The notes under the pieces: generated by a model
Seen by the model: only the letters and a program-made list of their open reading frames with translations
What the model was told of the DNA's origin: nothing
Database searches by the model: none
Part shown: in pieces, positions 18,045-27,762 of the stretch
Layout of the letters: each line of letters starts with the position of its first letter
Numbering within the stretch: position 1 is the stretch's first letter
Source of the DNA: Serratia grimesii NBRC 13537
GTDB taxonomy: Bacteria > Pseudomonadota > Gammaproteobacteria > Enterobacterales > Enterobacteriaceae
Assembly: GCF_001590905.1 (NCBI RefSeq)
Contig: NZ_BCTT01000005.1
Span: 310,001 to 374,000 of the forward strand
Direction: 5' to 3'
Length of the DNA stretch: 64,000 nt
Translations under genes and position numbers: made by a program

Positions 18045-19448
18045 ATGGGTACGCACGGTGCTCAGCGTAAAACGCTGGCGCTCGCAGTCGCGGGTGCGCT
18101 GTTGGGAACAGGGTTTGCCATGGCCCCTGAGGCGAAAGCCGCAGGGTTTGTCGATGATTCCACGATGACCGGCGGTGTTTATTACTGGCAGCGTGAGCGC
18201 GACCGTAAAGATCTCAATCCGACCAGTGACGATTACAATAAATACACCACTAACCTGTCACATTCGACGGCCAACCTGAGCCTGGATTTCGCGTCGGGTT
18301 ACGCCTGGGACATGTTCGGTCTGGACGTAGGGGCCTTTACCGCCATTGAGCTGGCCGAGTCCAGTGCCAGCGGCCATCCGAACGAAATTGCGTTCTCTTC
18401 CAAAAACCGTACCTATGATGAAGATTACAGCGGCGATAAAGGCGGCATCAGCCTGTATAAAGCTGCAGGTAAATTCAAGTATGGCCCTGTCTGGGCACGT
18501 GCCGGTTATATCCAGCCAACCGGCCAAACTCTGCTGGCTCCGCACTGGAGTTTTATGCCGGGCACCTATCAAGGGGCTGAGGCTGGCGCCAAGTTTGACT
18601 ATGGCGACGCAGGGGCATTGAGCTTCTCCTACATGTGGACCAATAAGTACAAAGCGCCATGGCATATCGAAATGGATGACTTCCGCCAGAACGATAAAAA
18701 AACGGGCGTCTCCTACCTTCACTCCCTTGGTGCGAAGTATGACTTTAAAAACGACTTTGTACTGGAAGCGGCATTCGGTCAGGCCCAGGGCTATGTAAAC
18801 CAGTACTTCACCAAAGCATCTTATAAATTCGATCTGGTAGGCAACCCGTTGACGACCAGCTATCAGTTCTACGGTACGGAAGACCGTATTAGCGACAAGA
18901 ATGATCCTAACAGCATCTATGACGGGTTAGCTTGGTTGCAGGCGCTGACTTTTGGCTACACCACGGGGCAGTTTAACTGGCGCCTGGAAGGAACCATGGT
19001 CAAGGCCGAGGGCAACCAGGGTTACTTCCTGCAACGTATGACCCCAACTTACGCCTCCTCCAACGGTCGTCTCGATGTGTGGTGGGATAACCGTTCCGAC
19101 TTTAACGCCAACGGCGAAAAAGCGGTTTACGCCGGTGTGATGTACGACCTGAGCAACTGGAACCTGCCGGGTATGGCCGTGGGCGGTTCTTACGTTTACG
19201 CCTGGGATGCAAAACCGAGTACCAACCCAATGTATGACCAGAGCCAGCGACTGAAAGAGAGCGCCTGGAGCCTGGACGCGATGTACACCATTCAGGAAGG
19301 CCGCGCCAAAGGCACCTTACTGAAACTGCACTACACCCAGTATGACAACCACACCAACATCCCAAGCTGGGGCGGCGGTTACGGCAACATTTTCCAGGAC
19401 GAGAAAGACGTCAAATTCATGGTTATCGCGCCATTCACCATTTTCTAA
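18045..19448 (+). CDS. chiP: Chitoporin ChiP (YbfM, OprD-like outer-membrane porin)
   Basis: Outer-membrane channel for chitooligosaccharides, 467 aa. A signal peptide of about 32 residues ends at [10 protein letters not shown]. The mature protein has alternating amphipathic beta strands, the block [14 protein letters not shown], the segment [21 protein letters not shown], and a C-terminal Phe (FTIF) for BAM-dependent assembly. It is colinear with E. coli ChiP (468 aa). It is first in chiP-chiQ-chb, with translation likely set by ChiX and transcription by NagC. Confidence 0.95.
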   Translation: MGTHGAQRKTLALAVAGALLGTGFAMAPEAKAAGFVDDSTMTGGVYYWQRERDRKDLNPTSDDYNKYTTNLSHSTANLSLDFASGYAWDMFGLDVGAFTAIELAESSASGHPNEIAFSSKNRTYDEDYSGDKGGISLYKAAGKFKYGPVWARAGYIQPTGQTLLAPHWSFMPGTYQGAEAGAKFDYGDAGALSFSYMWTNKYKAPWHIEMDDFRQNDKKTGVSYLHSLGAKYDFKNDFVLEAAFGQAQGYVNQYFTKASYKFDLVGNPLTTSYQFYGTEDRISDKNDPNSIYDGLAWLQALTFGYTTGQFNWRLEGTMVKAEGNQGYFLQRMTPTYASSNGRLDVWWDNRSDFNANGEKAVYAGVMYDLSNWNLPGMAVGGSYVYAWDAKPSTNPMYDQSQRLKESAWSLDAMYTIQEGRAKGTLLKLHYTQYDNHTNIPSWGGGYGNIFQDEKDVKFMVIAPFTIF

Positions 19449-19507
19449 TGCGTTCCCCGGCGGCAACGCCGGGGACAGTGTTTTCGCCACTTAACGGGAA
19501 AATTTTG

Positions 19508-19834
19508 ATGAAAAAAATCATGTTGATGTTGGCCGCAACTGTCACGCTGAGTGCTTGTGTACAGCCAGCAGCACCGCCGGAAGATGTCAAATTGAAACAG
19601 GCTTACAGTGCCTGTATTAACACCGCCGAAGGTTCGCCAGAAAGGTTGCAGCCATGTAAGGCAGTACTGAATGTGCTGAAACAAGAGAAACAACATCAGC
19701 AGTTTGCCGAGGAGGAAACGGTGCGGGTGATGGATTATCAGAACTGCATTCAAGCGGTTCATAGCGGCAACGGCCAGGCTTATGACGCCAAGTGCGGCAA
19801 AATTTGGAAAGAGATTCACGATAACAATAATTAA
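19508..19834 (+). CDS. chiQ: ChiQ lipoprotein (YbfN)
   Basis: Small lipoprotein of 108 aa, the E. coli YbfN length. The start at 19508 ([17 protein letters not shown]) gives a signal peptide with lipobox LSAC and lipidated Cys17. The mature part holds further Cys residues (YSACINT, LQPCKAV, YQNCIQ, DAKCGK) spaced as in YbfN. It is co-transcribed with chiP. The function is unknown; it is presumed to support chitoporin or oligosaccharide uptake in the envelope. Confidence 0.9.
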   Translation: MKKIMLMLAATVTLSACVQPAAPPEDVKLKQAYSACINTAEGSPERLQPCKAVLNVLKQEKQHQQFAEEETVRVMDYQNCIQAVHSGNGQAYDAKCGKIWKEIHDNNN

Positions 19835-19848
19835 GGATGATGCTAAAG

Positions 19849-22506
19849 ATGAACAAATTCAAATTGAGTGCGCTTGCTGCATTGACGGCAACCGTTGGAT
19901 TATTTGGCAGCGTGGGGAACGCGATGGCCAATCAGCAATTGGTGGATCAACTTAGCCAGTTGAAACTGAATTTGAAAATGGTCGATAACCGGGCCGCAGA
20001 CAGTGGCCTGGATTGTGGGAAGCTGGGTGCCGATTGGGCAGCATGCAATAAGGTCTTGATCAGCCTGACCAATGATAATCAGGAGATTAAAGGCCACGAC
20101 TGGGCGATTTACTTCCACAGCGCTCGCCAGACAATGCGGGTGGACAACGATCAATTCAAAATATCTCACCTGACGGGTGATCTGTATAAACTGGAGCCCA
20201 CCGATAAGTTTACCGGTTTCCCTGCGGGGCAAACGGTTGATATTCCTATTATTGCAGAATACTGGCAGTTGTTTAAAACAGACTTTGTGCCGCGCTGGTA
20301 TGCCACTTCAGGTGATGCCAAGCCAAAAATCCTGATCAATACCGACACCGAAGATCTGAGTCAGTTTGTTGCTCCCTTTACGGGTGACCAGTGGAAGCGC
20401 ATCAAGGATGACAACAACATCTTGATGACGCCAGCCTCCCGCTTCACAAAAAATGCCGAGCTGAAAACCTTGCCGACAGCGTCACTACGCGGTCAGATCG
20501 TACCCACGCCGCTGGATGTGAAAGTACATCCTCAGGATGTGGATCTGCGTAATGGCGTAGCACTGGAGTTAAGTGCACTGTCCAAACCGGCAGCAGATGC
20601 GGCAACCCAACGCTTTGCCTTATTGGGTATAACCCATAACGCGAATGGGTATCCGATAAAGACTGACATCCAGCCAGGAAAATTCAACGGCGAGTTGGCG
20701 GTGCCCGGTGCCTATGAGTTGAACATTGGCAATAAGGGAGCACAGGTCATCGGTTTCGATCAGGCCGGAGTTTTCTACGGCCTGCAGTCTATCCTGTCGC
20801 TGATTCCTTCCGACGGCAGCGCTAAAATTGCCATGCTGGATGTTAAAGATGCACCGCGCTTCCAGTATCGCGGCATCTTCCTGGACGTCGCACGTAACTT
20901 CCATCAAAAAGATGCGGTTTTGCGCTTACTCGATCAGATGGCGGCTTACAAACTCAATAAATTCCATTTCCACCTGAGTGATGATGAAGGTTGGCGTATC
21001 GCCATCCCCGGCTTACCGGAGTTGACGGAAGTCGGGGGGCAGCGCTGCCATGATTTGAGTGAAACTACCTGCTTGTTACCACAGTACGGTCATGGGCCTG
21101 ACGTCTACGGTGGGTTCTTCTCTCGTCAGGATTACATCGACATTATCAAGTACGCTCAGGCGCGCAAGATTGAAGTGATCCCAGAAATCGATATGCCAGC
21201 GCATGCCCGTGCAGCCGTGGTCTCAATGGAGGCACGTTATAAAAAGCTGCATGCTGCGGGTAAAGAGCAAGAGGCCAACGAATTCCGTTTGGTGGATCCT
21301 ACCGATACCTCTAATACGACCTCGGTTCAGTACTTTAACCGCCAGAGTTACCTTAACCCATGCCTGGACTCATCTAAGCGCTTTGTCGATAAGGTGATTG
21401 GTGAGATTGCCCAAATGCACAAAGAGGCAGGCCAACCGCTGCGTACCTGGCATTTTGGCGGCGACGAGGCGAAAAACATTCGTTTAGGTGCCGGTTATAC
21501 CGATCGTACCAAGCCAGAGGCGGGTAAGGGCATCATTGATCAGAGTAAAGAAGACAAACCGTGGGCGAAGTCCCAGGTATGCCAGGCGATGATTAAAGAC
21601 GGTAAAGTCGCGGATATGGAACACCTGCCAAGCTACTTTGGTGTCGAAGTTAGCCAATTGGTGAAAGCGCATGGCATCGACAGAATGCAGGCTTGGCAGG
21701 ATGGCCTGAAAGATGCGAAGAATGCCAAGGCTTTCGCTACTGAACGTGTCGGGGTGAATTTCTGGGATACCTTGTATTGGGGCGGTTTTGATAGTGCCAA
21801 TGATTGGGCCAACAAAGGCTACGAAGTGATCCTGTCCAACCCGGATTATGTCTACATGGATTTCCCGTATGAGGTGAACCCGGACGAGCGTGGCTATTAC
21901 TGGGGCACCCGTTTCAGTGACGAACAGAAAATGTTCAGCTTTGCCCCGAACAACTTGCCGCAAAATGCGGAAACCTCGGTTGACCGTGATGGCAATCATT
22001 TTACCGCCAAGAGCGACAAACCTTGGCCGGGCGCTTACGGTATCTCTGCCCAGATGTGGAGTGAAACCCAACGCACCGACGCAGAAATGGAATACATGAT
22101 ATTCCCTCGCTCGTTGTCGGTGGCAGAACGTGCATGGCATCGGGCAAGTTGGGAGCAAGATTACCAGGCGGGTCGGGAGTATAAAGGCGGGGAAACTCAC
22201 TTTGTCGACACGAAGAAACTGGATCGTGATTGGCTGCGCTTTGCTAACCTTCTTGGCCAACGAGAGCTGGCAAAACTGGACAAAGGTGGCGTGAGTTATC
22301 GGCTGCCAGTGCCGGGCGCTCGCGTGGTAGGTGGCAAACTGGAGGCGAATATCTCGTTGCCGGGTCTGGGCATTGAGTATTCTACGGATGGTGGCAAGCA
22401 ATGGCAGCGGTACGATGCCAAAACTAAGCCTAGTGTCAGCGGTGACGTGCACATTCGTGCAATAAGCCCGGACGGTAAGCGTTATAGCCGCGCCGAGAAA
22501 GTGTAA
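19849..22506 (+). CDS. chb: Chitobiase (beta-N-acetylhexosaminidase, GH20)
   Basis: Hydrolyses chitobiose and short GlcNAc oligomers to GlcNAc. With the start at 19849 ([20 protein letters not shown]) it is 885 aa with a signal peptide ending near NAMA-NQQ. The domain order follows S. marcescens chitobiase: N-terminal carbohydrate-binding-like domain (about 28-180), small alpha/beta domain, GH20 barrel with [11 protein letters not shown] (Asp539/Glu540 catalytic pair, the S. marcescens numbering) and a C-terminal Ig-like domain. Two upstream in-frame ATGs (19837, 19840) are less likely because the Shine-Dalgarno AAGGA would be too close. It lies 14 bp after chiQ, so it is probably in the chiPQ operon; E. 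coli lacks this third gene. Confidence 0.95.
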   Translation: MNKFKLSALAALTATVGLFGSVGNAMANQQLVDQLSQLKLNLKMVDNRAADSGLDCGKLGADWAACNKVLISLTNDNQEIKGHDWAIYFHSARQTMRVDNDQFKISHLTGDLYKLEPTDKFTGFPAGQTVDIPIIAEYWQLFKTDFVPRWYATSGDAKPKILINTDTEDLSQFVAPFTGDQWKRIKDDNNILMTPASRFTKNAELKTLPTASLRGQIVPTPLDVKVHPQDVDLRNGVALELSALSKPAADAATQRFALLGITHNANGYPIKTDIQPGKFNGELAVPGAYELNIGNKGAQVIGFDQAGVFYGLQSILSLIPSDGSAKIAMLDVKDAPRFQYRGIFLDVARNFHQKDAVLRLLDQMAAYKLNKFHFHLSDDEGWRIAIPGLPELTEVGGQRCHDLSETTCLLPQYGHGPDVYGGFFSRQDYIDIIKYAQARKIEVIPEIDMPAHARAAVVSMEARYKKLHAAGKEQEANEFRLVDPTDTSNTTSVQYFNRQSYLNPCLDSSKRFVDKVIGEIAQMHKEAGQPLRTWHFGGDEAKNIRLGAGYTDRTKPEAGKGIIDQSKEDKPWAKSQVCQAMIKDGKVADMEHLPSYFGVEVSQLVKAHGIDRMQAWQDGLKDAKNAKAFATERVGVNFWDTLYWGGFDSANDWANKGYEVILSNPDYVYMDFPYEVNPDERGYYWGTRFSDEQKMFSFAPNNLPQNAETSVDRDGNHFTAKSDKPWPGAYGISAQMWSETQRTDAEMEYMIFPRSLSVAERAWHRASWEQDYQAGREYKGGETHFVDTKKLDRDWLRFANLLGQRELAKLDKGGVSYRLPVPGARVVGGKLEANISLPGLGIEYSTDGGKQWQRYDAKTKPSVSGDVHIRAISPDGKRYSRAEKV

Positions 22507-22516
22507 ATCCTGAACC

Positions 22517-22548
22517 ACGGCCCGTCTGTTCGCAGGCGGGCCGTTATT
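22517..22548 (+). terminator. Terminator hairpin after chb
   Basis: A 12-bp stem with one G.T pair (22517-22528 with 22533-22544) closes a TTCG tetraloop, 10 bp after the chb stop. The following T tract is weak (TATTG). Confidence 0.7.
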
Positions 22549-22582
22549 GATCCTTAATTGCAGCGACCGACGGTAATCAGAG

Positions 22583-23728
22583 ATGAATTCGATACGGCTG
22601 ACCTTTATGGTCGTTGCTTTTTTTTCCGGGATTGCCGGGGCGCTGCAAATACCGACCCTAAGCCTGTTCCTCACCACGGAGGTGCGGGTTACGTCATTAT
22701 GGGTTGGTTTTTTTTATGCGGTTAACGCTGGCGTCGGCATTATTGTCAGCTTTTTGCTGGCAAAAAAATCAGACCGCCAGCGTGACCGGCGCAATCTGAT
22801 TTTAATCTGTTATTTATTGGCGGCAGGGAACTGTCTGTTATTTGCATTTAATCGCAATTATTTGACGTTAATAACAGCGGGCGTGCTGTTAACTGCCATC
22901 GCCAATACCGCCATTCCGCAATTATTTGCTCTTGCCCGTGAGTATGGAGAGCGGTCATCGCAAAACGTCGCGATGTTCAGCGCGATAATGCGAGCCCAAC
23001 TTTCTCTTGCCTGGGTCTTTGGTCCGCCATTGGCTTTTATGCTGGTGGTGAATTATGGCTTCACAGCCATGTTTATTTTTGCCGCGGGGATATTTCTGTT
23101 AGTCACGTTGTTGGCGTGGTGGATATTGCCCGAGGTGGCTCGTATCACCATCAACAGCGACATCGCAATGCAGCAAAAAACGGTCTTTGATAAAGACGTT
23201 GGCTTGCTGTTTTTTGCCTCGGTATTGATGTGGACCTGCAGCGCCATGTATCTGATTGATGTCCCACTGTATATCAGCGCCGAACTGGGTTTGCCACAGA
23301 GCCTGACGGGGTGGGTTATGGGCGTCGCTGCGGCCATTGAAATCCCAATCATGATTTTGGCTGGGCGCTATGTGAACCGTGTTGGCAAGCGCCTGATGAT
23401 GGCCGGTGCAATGGTGGCTGGCGTGTTGTTTTATGCTGGAATGCTGTGTTTTACCTCGGCCAGTGGACTATTGGCCTTGCAGGTATTTAACGCGATATTT
23501 ATTGGCATTATCGCCACCGTCGGCATGCTGTATTTCCAGGATTTGATGCCGGAACGGGCCGGTATGGCGACGACGTTGTTCACCAACAGCATTTCAACCG
23601 GCGTGATCCTGGCCGGAATATTACAAGGGATTCTGACCGAATACGGGCCGCATTCCTCCGTTTATCTGTTAGCCGTGTTACTGCTTTTTATTGCTTTACC
23701 TGTCGGTTTTAAAGTCCGGGAAGTTTAG
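22583..23728 (+). CDS. Set-type sugar efflux transporter (MFS)
   Basis: Major facilitator superfamily protein of 381 aa with about 12 hydrophobic segments. The N-terminal signature FFSGIAGALQIPTLSLFLTTEV and the loop SDRQRDRRNLI are those of the SetA/SetB/SetC sugar efflux family, which exports sugars and analogues from the cytoplasm. The Shine-Dalgarno is poor. It lies 47 bp upstream of a galE paralogue and in the same direction as the GT-GNAT gene, suggesting export of a sugar-containing product. Its own substrate cannot be read from sequence. Confidence 0.85.
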   Translation: MNSIRLTFMVVAFFSGIAGALQIPTLSLFLTTEVRVTSLWVGFFYAVNAGVGIIVSFLLAKKSDRQRDRRNLILICYLLAAGNCLLFAFNRNYLTLITAGVLLTAIANTAIPQLFALAREYGERSSQNVAMFSAIMRAQLSLAWVFGPPLAFMLVVNYGFTAMFIFAAGIFLLVTLLAWWILPEVARITINSDIAMQQKTVFDKDVGLLFFASVLMWTCSAMYLIDVPLYISAELGLPQSLTGWVMGVAAAIEIPIMILAGRYVNRVGKRLMMAGAMVAGVLFYAGMLCFTSASGLLALQVFNAIFIGIIATVGMLYFQDLMPERAGMATTLFTNSISTGVILAGILQGILTEYGPHSSVYLLAVLLLFIALPVGFKVREV

Positions 23729-23777
23729 GTGGTTTCTGAGTGAGTCGTTTATTTTTAAACACAAACAAGGATACATG

Positions 23778-24830
23778 ATGGCTATATTGGTGACGGGCGG
23801 CGCCGGTTATATCGGCTCGCATACTGTATTGGCACTGTTAGAAAGGGGGGAGAATGTTGTCGTATTGGACAATCTCTCTAACAGTTCGCCAGAGTCTTTA
23901 TTTAGAGTGGAACGATTAACGGGTAGAAAAGTGATTTTCTATCAAGGAGATATTCAACAGCATCATCTGTTGGACCATATCTTCCGGCAGCATGATATTC
24001 ATGCTGTTATTCATCTTGCAGGTTTGAAATCTGTCAGGGAATCTACCGAAGAACCGCTGAAATATTATCAAAATAATATCTCAGGCTCGCTGATCGTGTT
24101 GGACAGAATGCGCCATGCGGGCGTTAATCAGTTTATTTTTAGCTCTTCAGCCACTGTTTATGGACCTGCGGAATATACCCCATTGACGGAAAACTGTCGT
24201 GTCGGGCAGACCACGAATCCTTACGGTACTTCTAAGCTGATTGTTGAGCAGATCCTGGCGGAGTTCGCTTCCACTGCGCCGCAGATGGCGATTACCGCAT
24301 TACGTTACTTTAATCCAGCTGGGGCGCATGAGTCAGGCTTGATCGGTGAGGATCCCGCCGGCATTCCCAATAATCTTCTGGCGTATCTGGCACAGGTGGC
24401 TATTGGCAAACTCGCGGTGTTGCCAGTGTATGGCAACGACTACCCTACCAGTGATGGTACTGGGGTACGTGATTATATTCATGTTATGGATCTGGCCGAG
24501 GGGCATTTGAAAGCGCTGGATAACCTGCAGCCAGGTTTTAACGTCTATAACCTGGGTACCGGAAAAGGTTACTCGGTACTGGAAATTATTCAGGCATTCG
24601 AACGCGCCTGTGGGTTCAAGATCGCCTATCAATTTAATCCCCGGCGTGCGGGTGATATAGCCGAGTGTTGGTCCGATCCGTCATTGGCGGCGGAAAAACT
24701 GGGTTGGCAAGCCAAGCGCAGCCTGGAAAAAATGGTGTGTGATGCGTGGTCTTGGCAGAGCAAAAATCCGCAGGGTTATGGTCCTCCGGCACCGCTGTCA
24801 TCAATAAGGATGGTAGCCGATGGAGCTTAA
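23778..24830 (+). CDS. galE: UDP-glucose 4-epimerase (GalE paralogue)
   Basis: Short-chain dehydrogenase/epimerase, 350 aa (338 in E. coli GalE). It shows the NAD-binding motif VTGGAGYIGSHTVLALLERG, the block LDNLSNSS, the Ser-Ala-Thr segment FSSSATVYGP, and the catalytic YGTSK (Tyr-x-x-x-Lys). Two adjacent ATGs (23775, 23778) are possible; 23778 is better spaced from AAGG. The gal operon is not next to it, so this is probably a cassette-specific copy that supplies UDP-Gal, UDP-GlcNAc/GalNAc or a related sugar. The last 11 bp overlap the next gene. Confidence 0.88.
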   Translation: MAILVTGGAGYIGSHTVLALLERGENVVVLDNLSNSSPESLFRVERLTGRKVIFYQGDIQQHHLLDHIFRQHDIHAVIHLAGLKSVRESTEEPLKYYQNNISGSLIVLDRMRHAGVNQFIFSSSATVYGPAEYTPLTENCRVGQTTNPYGTSKLIVEQILAEFASTAPQMAITALRYFNPAGAHESGLIGEDPAGIPNNLLAYLAQVAIGKLAVLPVYGNDYPTSDGTGVRDYIHVMDLAEGHLKALDNLQPGFNVYNLGTGKGYSVLEIIQAFERACGFKIAYQFNPRRAGDIAECWSDPSLAAEKLGWQAKRSLEKMVCDAWSWQSKNPQGYGPPAPLSSIRMVADGA

Positions 24831-26781
24831 CAAAGGGCACTTGGGGATCCTGCAGGATGATCTGTTTCAGGCCGAGTATGAGGCGAGATTAAGCGAGCTG
24901 AAGTTTGAATTCGTGAAGTACCAGCGTCAGTCTACGCCAGCGATAAAGGCACGTTATCAACGCGGGGTGGCTCAACTGCGGGACTGGTTGTCTGCACGGG
25001 GTCACTTATTTGATGCCGTGCGCTGTTCTTCACTATTTTGCGTGCCGACGCGGCCTCTTGCCGCACAGGAACAATTGCTGCATCGCATTTGGCTGGGCGG
25101 TGCCATTCCTGACGATGCCAGAGAGGTTATTTCTCAGTGGGGAGATGCGCAGCAGGCAGTGAGTCGTGGTGAGGCTCATGACTGGGTCGGCATGTTATGG
25201 GTTTGGGACACACAGCAGCTGGCAAAGGATGCCTATTTCATTGCTTCTCCCGAGAGTCTGGGCGGCCAGTTGGGAGAGTACGATGCCGGTAACCATCGCC
25301 TACAGGTACATTCGTTGAGTGAACTGGCGCAAAGAAAAGTCGGTAATAGTCTGGGCTTTATTCATCAGCTTCATGATAAACGCTACTACGCCACACTTTC
25401 CGACTACTTCCGCTTTTTGATTTTGATCGAGATGGGCGGCGTGTATATGGATATCGACACGCTTCCCCACCGTTCGGCGACACTGTTTCTGATTAAGCCC
25501 GAGCTGCCGGATTTTCTTCAGTTTCGCCCCGGAGGTGAGGTTAATCACGTCAGTTGGTTGAATCTGTTTCTCGACGAAACTGGAATGATCATCAGTCGTA
25601 AAGGAGATATGTCGTCATGCAGGATGTTGGCGGGGCTTGATCAAATTTACGCGGGAGAACGCCGTGAGGTCCCGGAAAAGAATTCGGTTTATGAACGGAA
25701 ACTGTTTGATCCCTTTTATCAGCTGTGGAGCCGCCACATTGAACGCACTTTCCTCAGTCATGATCGCTTTTGTCAGAATTATGGTGTCCATTATGACGCT
25801 GCCCCGCAGGCGGTGACCTGTGGTATTCGTGGTATGCGCCTGCTGGAAGATGTGATCACCAATGAGAGGCTACCGCTGTCGCAAGAAGAGGAGCAGAGCT
25901 ACCGGCAATGCGTTAGCCGGTTGGAAAGGGTGGATTGGCAACTTGAGCAGCCGCTGGATTTGGCACGCTATGCGGAAATATTTACCGTCGATGAAGTACC
26001 TCGCATGGCTTATCCGGCGCAGATTCGGTCCGATATCGACCATTACCACTACTATTCGGTGCTTTCTCATGATCGCCGGCTTGATCGGGTAAACCAGCTT
26101 TTTGGTGAATATTTGATTGCCGATAACAGACGGCAGATAGCGGCAGGGAATTACTGGCGATCTACCGTGGGGGTGGGGGAGGCGATGCTGCCTGAACCGC
26201 AAGGATCGTTGCATTTCCTGGCGGGACGGCGGGTGGATGAAGCGGATAAGACCCGCATGGCAAAGCTGATTTTTAGCACCAGTTATCTGGAATACTGTTC
26301 TGTTGGCAATCGCGCCGGTCTGGATCTGGTGTCTTTGCAGCAGGCGCAAAATATTGAGCCTTACCTAGACCTGATTACTGTGGCTTATGATCGGCGCGGG
26401 GAATTTATCGGTTTTTTCAATGCGGCGACTGTCAGTGAACTGTATGGCATAGACGCGGATTACCTTTATCGCGATGAAATGAAACCGCTTGATGAGGCCT
26501 ATGACAGCTTTGTGAAAAGTCACTGTGTTGCTGACGACTATTTTGTCTGTAGTTTGGCGATTGAGAGCCAATATCGTGGGCTGGGATATTTTAATCAAAT
26601 GTTTGCCCTGATTAAGCTGCAAGCGGATCAGCGACAGGCGAAAAACATCGTGCTGTGCGTATGGCAACGCAGTGATGCCTGCCAAATTTATTTGAACAAG
26701 GGGTTTCGTGTTCGTGGTGTGTTCGACCAAGCCAAGGCGCTGTTTTTTGATCGGCTGTTATTTCTTGAATATGCATTGTAA
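24820..26781 (+). CDS. Toxin-like DXD glycosyltransferase fused to a GNAT acetyltransferase
   Basis: Unusual two-domain protein of 653 aa. The N-terminal half carries hallmarks of the Gly_transf_sug / TcdA-TcdB-like glycosyltransferases: LHRIWLGGAIP (residues 87-97) and SDYFRFLILIEMGGVYMDID (194-213) with the DXD metal/UDP-sugar motif at 211-213. The C-terminal ~180 aa look like a GNAT fold: the acetyl-CoA motif Q584-Y-R-G-L-G589 (Q/R-x-x-G-x-G), then IYLNKGF (623-629). No signal peptide or membrane segment is seen. Its start overlaps galE by 11 bp, so UDP-sugar supply, transfer and acetylation look coupled. It may make an acetylated glycoconjugate exported by the Set transporter, or act as a modifying effector; neither is proved. 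No closer family assignment was possible without a search. Confidence 0.75.
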   Translation: MELNKGHLGILQDDLFQAEYEARLSELKFEFVKYQRQSTPAIKARYQRGVAQLRDWLSARGHLFDAVRCSSLFCVPTRPLAAQEQLLHRIWLGGAIPDDAREVISQWGDAQQAVSRGEAHDWVGMLWVWDTQQLAKDAYFIASPESLGGQLGEYDAGNHRLQVHSLSELAQRKVGNSLGFIHQLHDKRYYATLSDYFRFLILIEMGGVYMDIDTLPHRSATLFLIKPELPDFLQFRPGGEVNHVSWLNLFLDETGMIISRKGDMSSCRMLAGLDQIYAGERREVPEKNSVYERKLFDPFYQLWSRHIERTFLSHDRFCQNYGVHYDAAPQAVTCGIRGMRLLEDVITNERLPLSQEEEQSYRQCVSRLERVDWQLEQPLDLARYAEIFTVDEVPRMAYPAQIRSDIDHYHYYSVLSHDRRLDRVNQLFGEYLIADNRRQIAAGNYWRSTVGVGEAMLPEPQGSLHFLAGRRVDEADKTRMAKLIFSTSYLEYCSVGNRAGLDLVSLQQAQNIEPYLDLITVAYDRRGEFIGFFNAATVSELYGIDADYLYRDEMKPLDEAYDSFVKSHCVADDYFVCSLAIESQYRGLGYFNQMFALIKLQADQRQAKNIVLCVWQRSDACQIYLNKGFRVRGVFDQAKALFFDRLLFLEYAL

Positions 26782-26898
26782 CGAGTTTACCCATCCGCGT
26801 GTCGGCGGGTGAGTTGACGTTGAAGTGAGTGTAAGTGGGAAGCGAGAAGTACCGTGGAGAAGTGCCGCTGCAATTGTTGTCATTTAGCTATTATCTTT

Positions 26899-26924
26899 CC
26901 CCGGGCCTGTCCGGGGATTTTTTT
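26899..26924 (+). terminator. Rho-independent terminator after the GT-GNAT gene
   Basis: A 6-bp GC stem (CCCCGG / CCGGGG) is followed by ATTTTTTT, about 120 bp after the gene end. Confidence 0.8.
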
Positions 26925-26951
26925 ATCTATTCATCGCAGAGCTACAGGCAT

Positions 26952-26975
26952 AAAAAAACCGCCGTTAAGGCGGTT
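26952..26975 (-). terminator. Rho-independent terminator of fur
   Basis: On the minus strand an AACCGCC stem (GTTA/TAAC loop) is followed by a run of seven T, about 20 bp after the fur stop. Confidence 0.9.
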
Positions 26976-26995
26976 CTCAATACCGTTTTAGGGCA

Positions 26996-27442
26996 TTATT
27001 TTTTGTCGTGCAGAGTTTCGTCTTCGCGGCAGTCGCCAGTTTCACAGTGGCCGTACAGATACAGGCTGTGGTTGCTGAGCTTGATGCCGTGCTGCTTGGC
27101 GATATCACGCTGACGCACTTCGATAGATTCATCGCTGAATTCGATCACTTTGCCGCAGTCCAGGCAAATCAGGTGATCGTGGTGATGTTGCTGGGTCAGT
27201 TCGAACACGGACTTGCCGCCTTCGAAGTTGTGACGAGTCACAATGCCTGCATCATCAAATTGGTTCAGTACGCGGTAAACCGTAGCCAGGCCAATTTCTT
27301 CGCCCATATCTATCAGTTTTTTGTACAGATCTTCCGCACTGACGTGATGGCATTCCGGATTTTGCAGTACTTCCAGGATTTTGAGTCGCGGAAGCGTGAC
27401 TTTTAAGCCGGCCTTCTTCAATGCGGTATTGTTGTCAGTCAT
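26996..27442 (-). CDS. fur: Ferric uptake regulator Fur
   Basis: Iron-responsive repressor of 148 aa (E. coli 148). It has an N-terminal winged helix (LKKAGLKVTLPRLKILEVLQ ...VSAEDLYKKLIDMGEEIGLATVYRVLNQF), metal ligands in QQHHHDHLICLDCGKVIEF (zinc Cys pair CLDC) and a C-terminal CETGDC cysteine pair. It is downstream of fldA in the same direction, as in E. coli. Confidence 0.97.
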   Translation of the reverse strand: MTDNNTALKKAGLKVTLPRLKILEVLQNPECHHVSAEDLYKKLIDMGEEIGLATVYRVLNQFDDAGIVTRHNFEGGKSVFELTQQHHHDHLICLDCGKVIEFSDESIEVRQRDIAKQHGIKLSNHSLYLYGHCETGDCREDETLHDKK

Positions 27443-27762
27443 GCGGATTCAGTCCTGTTACTATGCTAATCAAGTTGAGGCGTTCTCGCCTGTGGCATCG
27501 GTCGGCACAAAGTGTTAATTGCGTCTCATTATAGAACCGGTTGGCCTAAATAGAAACCGCCGGTTGTTAACAAAGATATAATTGCACTATTGCATGTTGC
27601 ACACGCAACGTCTTGATGGATGGGATAAACCGATATCTCAGTCTACCTTGACGATGTGAGAAGTTACAAATGTGTATCTTCTATTGCAGTAATCCGTACT
27701 GCCGATGACGGCCCTGCCGGCAACACTATGCACTTTGCAGGGCTTTTGTTCAACCTTTGGCG
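27443..27762 (-). promoter_or_regulatory. fldA-fur intergenic region with a probable fur promoter
   Basis: A consensus -10 TATAAT on the minus strand (27533-27528) lies 86 bp upstream of fur, with a weak -35 (TTTCTA at 27556-27551, 17-bp spacer). A GC stem (GCCCTGC near 27709 with GCAGGGC near 27747) lies just downstream of fldA. No upstream leader peptide equivalent to E. coli uof is convincing: the frame overlapping the fur start is closed by a stop after eight codons with no start codon. Confidence 0.45.

Noticed and set aside
21484-22677. 397-codon open frame opposite chb and its downstream gap
   Set aside because: Shadow of the chitobiase gene; no domain or start signal.
27443-27560. 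A Uof-like leader peptide upstream of fur
   Set aside because: The frame that would overlap the fur start has a stop codon eight codons upstream and no start codon.
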